Translations under genes and position numbers: made by a program
Assembly: GCA_964017145.1 (NCBI GenBank)
Contig: OZ024842.1
Location: 1,798,001-1,862,000 of the forward strand
DNA: 64,000 nt
Origin: Agrocybe praecox
Taxonomy: Eukaryota; Basidiomycota; Agaricomycetes; Agaricales; Agrocybaceae
Direction of reading: 5' to 3'
The notes under the pieces: model-generated
Databases searched by the model: none
Seen by the model: only the letters and a program-made list of their open reading frames with translations
What the model was told of the DNA's origin: nothing
Shown: one piece after another, positions 23,726 to 34,330 of the stretch
Numbering within the stretch: position 1 is the stretch's first letter
How the letters are laid out: every line of letters starts with the position of its first letter

Positions 23726-26700
23726 ATGGCTTCACTTACGACTCTCAACATTCCTATTTTCGCTGGGCAGGGCACTCAAGCTGCAAAGGCTGCGACTACA
23801 CGACAACAAGCCCTCCATGATGCCTCCAGTCAAATGGGATCTTTGCTTCTCAGATCATGTTATGAAGCATTTTTACGGGAAATTACATCCTTGACGCCTG
23901 CAGAGTTGACTGAAATAAAACTCGACCCTGCCGATTTTCCTAATCCAGAGTCCCTCCTTAACCTGGTGACAGACCGCTACGACGACAATCCTGTAATCTC
24001 AGGGACGACTCTCTTCCTGATACAATCGCTACGTTATTTGGCCTATGTCGAATCGACTGCATCCGCGAGCGGATCGCTCACTCCATTTACCGATTTCCTC
24101 CAGACCAACATTGAGAACAAAGTTGGAATTGCTGGGTTCTCCTCCGGCATCGTCGCTGCATGTTTAGTAGCGTCTTCACAAACATCCGTGGCCTATGTTG
24201 CTCATGCCGTCGAGCTCTATCGCCTTGCTTTCTGGATAGGCGTTCGATGCCAGCAATATCTTGTAGACACTCTTGAGAAGGCTCTCGTGCCCTTGAAATG
24301 GCACTCCGAACCTTGGAGCCAGGTTGTTATCGGCTGCGACAAAGCAGCAATTTTGGGTTATATCTCAAAATATCATGAAGCAGTGCGTTTTTCGTGAATA
24401 ATTGTTCTTCCTCTCCCATACTTAAATTTTCACTTAGCATCCCGGAAAAGATGGCCTTGCGTTGACCGCGGTCACAGACGGGAGTTGCTTTACCGTTTCT
24501 GGTCGTCCAGATATCCTTACTGCCTTTTTGACGACTTTGCCGGAAAACGTCCAAATTTATAAAACCGCAATCGACACGCTATATCACAGCGCTGTTCACG
24601 AAGAAGGTGCAAAGGCTAAGGTTGTGGATGATATTCGCCGCCGAGAAATCAAATGTCCAACTTTCGGGGACCTCAAGGCCCATCTGCGCAACAGTTTCGA
24701 CGGCACGATAGTGAACGCTTCAAGTCCCGTACCTTTGGCGGAATTAATTGTCGACATGATATTGACACAAGCCGTCAATTGGCCCGATGTTATGGCATCT
24801 TTATCTAAAGCCGCCCCAGACAGATCCGTGGCGCACATCGTTCACTTCGGCCCTGGCACTGGCCTTGCACGTCCAATGTTAAGAGCATTTGGGGGGAAAG
24901 CAGTTACTACTGTCAACGCAACTATCGCTGAAGGTGTCGGCGCTGACAAAAACCCTCAAGAGCCTATTGCCATTATTGGTATGGCGGTGAATATGCCAGG
25001 TGCTCCAAACGTCGCGAAACTTTGGGAAGTCCTTGAGCAAGGCATTAACACCATATCTGAGGTATTTCGCATAATTGCTTCCTTTGAATTATTATTTACT
25101 AGTTTCTTAGGTTCCAACAAGACGTTTCAACGTTTCATCGTACAATAACCCCAAGGATCCAAAAACCTCGCGTTCGATGAAGGCACACACCGGTAACTTC
25201 ATTGAGGACCCAAGTCTCTTCGATAACAAATTCTTCCGCATCTCCCCGCGAGAAGCGAAGAGTATGGATCCTCAGCAAAGAGTTGTGCTACAGACCTCGT
25301 ATGAGGCTCTCGAAGACGCTGGATATGTCCCCAATTCCACACCAACATTCCAGCAAGAGACTTTTGGGTGCTACATCGGCGTCGCCACCGACGATTATGT
25401 GCAGAATCTGCGAAATTCTATCGACGTGTACTACAGTCCGGGTAAGTCACTCATTGAGTATAGTTTACCTGTCCATTATATTGAATGTTTATTTCTCCAG
25501 GGACCTTGAGAGCCTTCCTGAGTGGCCGAATTTCTTATGCGATGAAGATGAGCGGCCCGTCTGTCGTCACCGACACGGCTTGCTCTTCCTCCACTGTATC
25601 CATTTACCAGGCATGCCGGGCCCTGTCAAATGGCGACTGCACTGCAGCAGTTGCTGGTGGCGTCAACATTATCTCGAGTCCCGATGTACGGCATTACCCC
25701 CTTATCAATATATTTATGTTGGCTCACAGTTCTTTTAGATGATGATTGGGTTAGACCGCGGTCATTTCCTTAGTCCTAGTGGTCAATGCAAGGCATTCGA
25801 TGTGACTGCCGATGGATATTCTCGCAGCGAAGGCTGTGGGATCTTTATCCTCAAAAAGCTTTCCGATGCTATTGCAGAGAACGACAAAATCCTTGGAGTC
25901 ATCCGCGGTATTGAAATCAACCAATCAGGCAATGCACATTCGATTACTCATCCTCATGCCCCTACGCAAATGGATCTCTTCGAACATCTCGTCAAACGCA
26001 CTGGCGTTGAACGTCATCACGTCAATGTAGTCGAGGCCCATGGAACTGGCACGCAAGCCGGCGACACTAACGAGCTTGAGAGTATACGAGGAACACTTGC
26101 CGACAAACGACCTGTCCATAATCCACTTCACATAACCACTGTGAAAGCAAACATTGGCCATCTTGAAGCTGCATCGGGAGCCGCCAGTCTTGCGAAATTA
26201 CTCCTCATGCTTCGACACAAGACCATTCCTTCTCTCATATCGTTGAAGCAACTCAATCCTCGTATCGCCCCACTTGAGTCGGACAATACTGTTCTTGATC
26301 TTGTGAACACGCCTTGGGAACCAGCGGTAAGAGGGAAGGCTCGCCTCGCGATGCTCAACAATTTTGGTGCCGCGGGTTCCAATGCCGCAGTGCTCTTGGA
26401 GGAATTTTTGCCTTCGATCAAGACCAAGCCAGAATCCCAGGCTTTCCTATTTGGGTTTTCAGGCAAAAGTGAAGTGGCTCTCGATGCGCTCAAAGCTTCG
26501 TATATGGCGTTTTTGAAGGATACGCAAAACACGGATCTCAACATCCTCGACCTTGCTTACACTTCTACCGCCCGACGACAAATCTATGACCACCGCATCG
26601 CTGTCACAGCCTCGAATCGCGAGGAACTCATCGAAAAACTCCAAACCGCGTCTACCCAGAAAGTTAAGCTTCTGGACTCCAACAAAGCCGTGTTCGTCTT

Positions 26701-29700
26701 CTCCGGACAAGGAGGTCAATACCTCGGAATGGGCAAAGCTTTGTACACGTCTACGCCCCTCTTCAAGAAACACGTCGACGTATGTCACGAGCTCCTCATC
26801 AATATGGGATTCCCTGGAGTTTTGCCCATTCTTCTTTCCGACGGCGAATCCAGCAATCTTACCAAGTTCGCCGAGCTGGAAGCGTATCAAGCAGCAATTT
26901 TCGCCCTGGAATATTCTCTTGCACAAGTTTGGTTATCTTGGGGCTTGGAACCAGCTGCCGTTGTGGGCCATAGGTAAGTTTATTGCTATTGAAATAAAAC
27001 GCAGAGAAATGACGAACTGGAAAAAATAGCGTTGGCGAATACGCCGCTCTTGTCATTGCTGGCGTGTTGAATTTGAAAAGCGCCTTATTCATCATTGGCT
27101 CACGCGTTCGATTAATGGTTGAGAAGTGCGATGCTGATTCGACTGGTATGATGGCCGTAAATTTGGGACCTAACGACGTTGGGAAGGCACTATCTTCTTC
27201 CCCTTCATTTGCCAACCTATCCATTGCATGTTTCAATAGCCCCCTCGACTGCGTTGTTGGCGGAACCCTGCAAGATCTCAAGGCGTTCAAGGTTTACCTG
27301 GACTTGGATATCCGATGCAAGAACATAATCCTCACAGTACCATACGGATACCACACTGCCGCGATGGACCCTCTTGCCTCGGACTTAACTGCAGTCGGCG
27401 AGAGCGTCAAGCTCCACCCTCCTAAGATTCCGATTGTCTCAAATGTCACTGGCACTGTTGTCTATCCTGGTGACTCGGCCTTTTTCACTGCAGACTACTT
27501 CACTCGTCACTGCTGCCAGCCAGTCCAATTCACCGAGGGAGTTGAAGCGCTCGTGAACGATCCTGCTGTTGCTGGGACTGACTGCTGGATCGAAATTGGT
27601 CCTCATCCTACTACTCTTCCCATGATAAAGGCAAACACCTTCGTCGCGGCGCACAATCCCATTCTGGCGGCATCCATTCGCAAGAACCAGGATCCATGGG
27701 CGACGCTGGCAACATCTTTGGCTACCATGTACGTTGCAGGCATGCCTTTGAAATGGCGAAATGTCTATGATCATGTAGCTCCCACTTGCGCAGAGCTTCC
27801 CTCGTATCCATTCGAGAACGGTAGCTTCTGGGTCGACTTCCAGGAAGAGGTGGCCACTTCTGTTCCATCAGCTCCCGCTCCCGCACCGGTGTCTGACATC
27901 ATTGAAGAGTTCTCGTTGATAGGTTCTTGGGTTCAACGACCGTCGACTGAGAATGGTCGAGTCGCCTTGTTCGAATGCCCCATCGAGTCTTTGGCCACAT
28001 TCATCACAGGCCACAAGGTCGGCGACCATCCCCTTTGTCCAGCCTCTGTCTACCACGAGCTCGCCCTGGCTGGCGCTCAGCTTGCCAGCAAACATCTCAA
28101 CCTCAAGGTCAGCAACAACAACATCGTCCTTCGCTCTATCGACTACGCCAAACCTCTCATCTACTCCGAGAACGACGTTCGCATTGTTTGCACTCGCATC
28201 TCACACACCGATAGCGATAGTGGATCGTTCACTGTTGCTTCTCGCTTGCCAACTTCCACTGATGAGACGGTCCATTGCTTCGGTCAATTCTCCTACCAAT
28301 CTACCGCCAAGACAGTGAAGAAGTTCCAACACTACCAACCCATCCTTCAACGAGAAGTCAAGGATGTAATGTCAAATCCTGATGCCGAAACCATCTCTAC
28401 TCGCACTGTTTACGAACTCATCTTCCCTGCCGTCGTCGATTACTCCAAGAAATACCATTCCATCAAATCCATCACTCTCCATCCCAATGGCCACGAAGCG
28501 TATGCTCTCGTTCAGATCCCACACCAATTGACGCCAGGCAAATTCGTCCATCACCCAGTTTGGATGGATACTATGCTTCATGTGGCAGGGTTCGTGGCGA
28601 ACAAGCAGGGAAACACCGGGGATGCCTATATTTGTAGTCAGGTGGATTCAGTCAAGGTCGTTCCAGATGCTGTCGACCTCGACAAGCCTCTTGGCGTCTA
28701 CGTGAGGAATGCATGGGTACCAGAGGAGGGTGTAGTCATCGCAGAGGCATGGGCATTCACATTGGGCTCTCCTCAAGTCCTTTTGACCCACTTTAAGAGG
28801 ATGCATTTCCGCAAGGTTCGCCTCGCCAGTTTCAAACGCATCCTCGGTGGACCTACTGTGCGCGTCGCCGAAAAGGTTACGCATCGACCTACGGCGTCTC
28901 TCTCTGTCTCAAAACCATCCGTTCCAGTGACCCGCAAAGCTCCTAAAACCGCCTCCGTTCCTCTGCAAAGCGAAGATATAATTCGATCCAAGATTCTCTC
29001 CATCATTGCCGAAACATGCGATATTTCACCCTCTTCGTTGAAACCATCGGCAGATCTCGTTGCTCTTGGGGTTGACTCCCTTATGAGCATCGAAATTTTC
29101 GGTAAACTCCAACAATCATTCCCAGAGAGCAACCTCGACGCATACATTCTCTCGTCATTCCACACGCCTGCAGAAATCATCGCGCATGTTGCTGAGAAGC
29201 AACCATCAGGCACTTTGCTCGTCGAATCTCGTCTTCCTGAGTCTACTGGTTCTAGCTGCGCTGACCCTGACGCTACGCAAGTAGCTAGCGCTGCCGCCGA
29301 TGATGATGTTGACGTGGACTTGAAGGGAATCATGGCATCCGTGTTGGGCGGCCAAGTCGATGACATCAAGGACGACGCTGACCTCGAAGCTCTGGGCTTG
29401 GATTCATTGACGTCGATTGAAGCTCTCCACGCACTTTCGAGCGAACTTTCGATCGAGCTCCCCCAAAATCTCTTCACTTTGCATACGACGATGCGCGCTG
29501 TTGAAGACTTTATCGATAGTCTTCGACACAGAAAGAAGGCGGTGGTCAAGACGGAACAGCCCGCCGCTCCCGCAGAATCGTCGCGCGTTACTGCTTTCAT
29601 GGCGTCCCTCGGTTCTCTCCCTGTGTCTCTCCAACGTTCCTCTAGCTCTCAAAAGCCCTCTCTTTTTCTGATTCATGATGGCAGCGGACTAGTGAATTAC

Positions 29701-30464
29701 TACCAGTCATTGTCCCCTCTGGATCGCAATGTTTGGGGTTTCTATAATCCTAAATTCACTGGCACCGAGGAGTGGAAAGATTTGAGGTCCATGGCGGCTG
29801 AATACGCTTCTTTGATGCGCAAGACAGCTTCGGGGCCGCTTATTCTCGGAGGTGAGAAATTTTTACCTAATCGAGAGTTGACTTTTCGCTAATGGTTTTG
29901 CTTCAGGATGGTCCTTCGGTGGAGTGGTCGCATTTGAAGCCGCTCGACAATTACTTGCTGATGGAATTGCAGTCCACGGTGTCCTCCTTATTGATTCGCC
30001 TTGCCCTGTAAATCACGTTCCATTGTCCGAGTCCCTCATCGAGGCCGTCGTCTCTTCTACTTCATCTTCTTCCAAATCCGAGGTCTCGCAACTTATTAAG
30101 AAGCAATTCCAGCTCAATGCTCGCATGCTCGGACAATATGACGCCACCGCCTCGACTGGTCCTATTCCAAAGGTCGCTATCCTCCGCTCGAAAGAAGGGG
30201 TGAAAGTTAGCGGCGTGTCAGTCCCAGTCTGGCTTGCTGATCGTAGCGACCAGAAGCAGGTCATCGCTGACTGGGAGTCCTTGGTCAAAGGGTCGGTCAA
30301 GTCGTGGGGTATTCCTGGAAATCATTTCGAACCTTTCTCTCCATCTAATGTGAGTTTTCTTACCTATTGCATTTTTTACGTGTCTCATTTCCCCTCTCCC
30401 TTAGATCAAGGAAGTATCGCGTTGTATCGCTGAGGGCTGTGAATATCTTTCTGCATCTGTATAA
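23726..30464 (+). CDS. Non-reducing iterative type I polyketide synthase (SAT-KS-AT-PT-ACP-ACP-TE), orsellinic acid synthase type
   Basis: Builds an aromatic polyketide from acetyl/malonyl-CoA; the domain set and 2118-residue length match basidiomycete orsellinic acid synthases. Exons: 23726-24382, 24438-25061, 25111-25441, 25501-25685, 25739-26973, 27030-29851, 29907-30349, 30405-30464, all in phase. SAT (to about residue 380) has GFSSG where ascomycete SATs have GxCx[49 protein letters not shown] and [28 protein letters not shown] and [10 protein letters not shown], giving the His/Asp dyad. Two carrier proteins: [10 protein letters not shown] and [24 protein letters not shown] and IPGNHFEPF. 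No C-methyltransferase, KR, DH or ER is present. An in-frame ATG at 23669 would add 19 residues; 23726 fits the SAT start better. The TE implies release of a free acid or cyclised product; orsellinic acid itself is inference. Confidence 0.93.
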
Positions 30465-31004
30465 CAAAATTCGGAATGTACGGGACCATTGTATTTTTAA
30501 AGTTTAGATATATCCTCCCACATCGAAGTCTGCCTCCTTCCATCACTTTCCTTTTCCATCATGGCCACGATGACATAACGATTAGATTTTTCATGTATTT
30601 AAAATATTTTGGAGCAATGCACTGTTTATTGAATTACTGTCCAAACGCGAATTCTGTTGAGTCGTTGTTGTAGGTCGGGACTTTTGAAAAACCGAAGAAA
30701 AACTCGTGACATGGCGGTCGTTCGGCCCCACTATTTCTTTTCCCTGAACTACATACACTTGTTTATTTTATTTAATACGTGAATCAACGGAGTAATTTTA
30801 TGTGCATCTCAAGAGTCTCAACAACAAGAAATTAATTTTTACTAACACAAATTTAAAAAACATGAGCACGAAGAGAAGGGTTTGACATGATGTAGCAAAA
30901 AACAACAACAGGAAGTCATGCGTGATAATGTGTGGAAGAAGTGAGCTATACAATATTTTTATTATTATTAGAAGAATCCAAATCTAAGATAGGTAGGGAC
31001 TTAC
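30465..31004. other. Intergenic region, convergent
   Basis: AT-rich spacer after the PKS. A second copy of CGGAGTAATT lies at 30788-30797. No gene was seen. Confidence 0.5.
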
Positions 31005-32150
31005 CTAGTATGGCGGCAGAGTGGATGACACAAAGTCTTTTGAAAAACTCTCGAAGCGACTGTGGATCGGACCTGTGACTGGCTTGAAACCTCTGAGACG
31101 ATGCTTCCAAGCAGTAGAGCTATATAACTTGGCCATCCCGTTTTTTATGTCTTTCCATCGATCCAGATAAAATCTCTCAGCTATCGGCATCCATACGTCA
31201 GCTGATAATCCACTATCAGACCATACAGAATCTTGAGGCCACCAAGAAAGTTTCTGGATTCCGGTCTTGGAGTGCATCATGTAGACTCCACAAGCCACCA
31301 AAAAATCGTCCTCTGTGGCACCGTCACCGGCATATTTACCGTGTCCGTCTTGAAAGCTGATTACAGTGGTGTGTGATATAGGACCAAGTAAAACATCTTC
31401 ATCTCGGACAAACTCTCGTGCGAGCCGTCCAACAATTCCCCCATGAAGTCTGAGAGCACGACCTGCAGGAGAAGTCATTAGATCCTTCAAACGGAGCAGA
31501 TATCCCTCTATATCTTTTTCTGTTGGCTCATAGGTATCTGGACGATGTCCTAAACCCTGCAGGTTCACATCACCAACTTCAAGGGCACGAGGAACAGATG
31601 TCGGTATAAAGATGCAGAATTGGGCTCCACAAGCTAGCAACCCCTTTGCAATGTCGTGCATGGTCTTCCAGTTTGATCTGTAAATCTGGAGCACAGTGCA
31701 GGCTCTCTTGGTGCCGATCAACCAATCACACAAATCATTCGAATTGGCAGGAGTTGATATCCAGTACAGCACCTTATCGCCCAATTTAGATTGACGTAGA
31801 TAAAATCTGCGTTGATCCAGGGTGAGGGCGTTAGCTCTGTGGGGGCATATGTCGAAAGAGCTGGGAAGAGAGGGGCGGCTGAGATCCTCCCAGCTGAGAA
31901 GGTTGAAAAAGTTGATGTATGCGGTTTCATACGTCTTTGAGACAGTGCTGTGGTCGAAGGACCATTGCATAAGCTTGAGAACGTCGAGCATTGACGATGC
32001 CTCGCGTTTGATAACAAACCGTATGGGAGAGGGGACATGGAGGTTTGGGTAGAAGCCAAATTGGTTCCGCATATACTGATCGAAGTCGAATGTAGGGGAG
32101 TTTGATGATCTGCCGACCAAATTCATTACATCAAGAGCCGCGTCGAGCAT
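31005..32150 (-). CDS. Uncharacterised agaricomycete protein
   Basis: A single intronless 381-residue open frame, starting MLDAALDVMNLVGR and ending FSKDFVSSTLPPY. It is not recognised as an enzyme. Its C-terminal half, with SWWPQDSVWSDSGL followed by a W-x-P segment, resembles, as far as can be recalled, an expanded agaricomycete family of unknown function often seen in accessory regions. No signal peptide, membrane segment or known catalytic motif is seen. It lies between the PKS and the SDR with the SDR's orientation, but its position alone does not make it a biosynthetic gene. It may lack an upstream exon, since the region 5' of it is about 640 bp of non-coding-looking sequence. Confidence 0.6.
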   Translation of the reverse strand: MLDAALDVMNLVGRSSNSPTFDFDQYMRNQFGFYPNLHVPSPIRFVIKREASSMLDVLKLMQWSFDHSTVSKTYETAYINFFNLLSWEDLSRPSLPSSFDICPHRANALTLDQRRFYLRQSKLGDKVLYWISTPANSNDLCDWLIGTKRACTVLQIYRSNWKTMHDIAKGLLACGAQFCIFIPTSVPRALEVGDVNLQGLGHRPDTYEPTEKDIEGYLLRLKDLMTSPAGRALRLHGGIVGRLAREFVRDEDVLLGPISHTTVISFQDGHGKYAGDGATEDDFLVACGVYMMHSKTGIQKLSWWPQDSVWSDSGLSADVWMPIAERFYLDRWKDIKNGMAKLYSSTAWKHRLRGFKPVTGPIHSRFESFSKDFVSSTLPPY

Positions 32151-32793
32151 GGGGAAAGTCCTATAGAGCAGGTAGGGAGAATTGTTTTAGAGGTCGGCCT
32201 CGCTCGTCGCTTCACTCACTAAACTACATGAACCTAGTTCACACGTGAGCGAAGCGGGCTGGGAACGAGCCTAACTCTGATCCATCCCAAGGAGTCCAAA
32301 CAAACAACTCGCGACTTGACTTTTCAACTTGTATCTTGCCTTCTATCTGAGGCCACAGTTTTACACGTTTGGTACTCTCCCCCAAGGTGATTGCGCATAG
32401 GCTACGATATGGCTCCTAGGATTCTCCTGCAGCAAAGTTCTGGCCAATGCTTTATGCGAGTCTCATAATACCGTTGTCACAATCTGGCCGAACACCTATA
32501 AAACTAACGAGAAGAAGAAAATAAATCCCATACGACTCCATGTTAGTGGGTAAGCCTTATTGTTTTCTATTTTCGATATATCTTCCTTTTGCCCCGCCCT
32601 CGGATGAAAACATTCCGGCAACCAGGTACGTACTATGCAAGTGTCTTAAGCGTCTTAAGTGTGTGTGCTCAAGGAAGAACATGAGGTATAGCAGATTTTT
32701 TTTAATTCATGCATGGAAACTCGTGTACAAGATGCAATTGGACGACCGAAACTACGAAGAAGACTACTCTCACCCTAAACGACAGGTGACTAC
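32151..32793. other. Intergenic region, hypothetical / SDR
   Basis: Contains the promoter of the hypothetical gene and the 3' side of the SDR. No coding sequence was recognised. Confidence 0.5.
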
Positions 32794-33658
32794 TCAAACG
32801 GTGAAGGCCTAGAGGATAATGTATAAGGAAATTGCTCGATAAGATATAATTGAGTACGTACGCCGTTGACTCGGATGTTTTGACCGTTTACCCATGCTGC
32901 TCCTGGGCCGGCAAGGAATGTAACGGTCGGGGCGATCTCTGCTGGGGTTCCCAGACGCTTGGCTGGGTGGAGGCCAGCGATGAAGTTGACGACTCCTTCA
33001 GGCTTGCCAGCGCGGAAGAGAGGAGTGTCTGTTGGTCCAGGAGAGACGCAATTGACAGTAATTCCCCTTGCACCAAGATCCTTGGACAGCGAGCGAGCGG
33101 CTTGCTCGATGGCTCCCTTGGTTGCGACGTAGACAACCGCGTTGGGCAGGACACTCATGGCGTTGGTGAGGGTGCTTGAAATGAAAATGACGCGTCCACC
33201 TGGAAATTCAACAGCGTCAGCCATTTTTTACTTTCATAAGCTACGACAAGGCAGGACAAACCTTCTGGAAGGAGGGGTGCAGCTGCTTTTACCAGGAATA
33301 ATGGGCCCTTGACATTGAGGTTGAAGTGGGCATCATAGAATGCCTCGTCGACATCAGCGATAACTTTGCTGCCCATGATACCTGCATTCAAGACGAGGAT
33401 ATCAATGCGGCCAAATTCCTTCAGAGCTGCAGTAAGGAGTGTTTCTGATCCCGCGATTGAAGAGACGTCTGCCTGAACAGGGAAGGCCCTCCCTGCCCCA
33501 TTGGAGTTAATAGCTGACACAACTTCTTCTGCAGCCGCAGCATTGCCAAAGTAGTTGACGACAACGTTGGCGCCCTCCTTTGCGAGGTCTTTGGCAATTT
33601 CTGCACCAATGGATCGTGAAGAGCCTGTGACGATAGCGACTTTGCCGGAGAGAGACAT
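32794..33658 (-). CDS. Short-chain dehydrogenase/reductase (classical SDR)
   Basis: NAD(P)H-dependent oxidoreductase, likely acting on a carbonyl or alcohol of the pathway. MSLSGKVAIVTGSSRSIGAEI carries the TGxxxxIG cofactor motif; LVLNAGIMG is the NAG motif; ISSTL and YVATKGAIEQAARS give the Ser and Tyr-xxx-Lys catalytic residues; NCVSPGPTDTPLF follows. An intron interrupts the gene after LLPEG, and a second one before the terminal NGAFTV was set because splicing restores the usual family ending, whereas reading through would add an unrelated tail. The spliced protein is about 250 residues. It resembles fungal tetrahydroxynaphthalene reductase-like and glucose-dehydrogenase-like SDRs. The preferred cofactor and substrate cannot be read from sequence. 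Confidence 0.88.
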
Positions 33659-34330
33659 ATTGGATATTGAAGTGAAAAAACGATTGTATATGCCTCACTG
33701 TCTCTGAGGTCTTATACGTACTGCGTTCTACATTTCTGAGCTAGCCGGGAAACTTGTGGGGCCTGGCTTCTTCGTCGTCGATGGCTAGCTTCTTCGTATC
33801 GGATTATGGGTGGACGGTCGTGCTTCATGGCCTCCAATGACCCTCTCGGAACTCCGGCTTACATGCGATGGCTGGCATTGCGAAAGGTTGGATAGCTAAA
33901 GGTTAATATGTTAATAGGAAGGTCATTGCATTCAAAAATGTCTTTAAATAATAAGCAATTACGATTAAATGTTGGGGAGTCAAAAACTCACTCTGGGCTG
34001 CGTCTACCTGTAGACTAATCGGGTTTATCACCGGCGCTTAAATCGACATTACGTACGCAATTGACAGAAACAAATGATTTTATACGTATATAAAACACAA
34101 TATTTCCGGTTGGGTAAATTGCAAAAGAAGACTAGCTCATAATGTTCATCCGGAATTCACCTTCTGTCGAGAGATTGCGCACCCAACCACCGCAATGCAT
34201 TTTAGTTAGCAGAACCAAGAAATAAATCTAGTACAAAAACGTCGTATAGGTTTATATATTTTTACAGATGAAATGTACATCATGATACTGGTACATTCAG
34301 CGCCAGCGCGTAATTTCCGTCCCATATGGT
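33659..34330. other. Intergenic region, SDR upstream / reductase 1 downstream
   Basis: SDR promoter side and 3' side of adenylate-forming reductase 1. A CGG-N4-CCG palindrome (CGGAACTCCG) lies at 33847-33856, the type of half-site pair bound by Zn2Cys6 dimers, in the SDR promoter. Confidence 0.45.
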
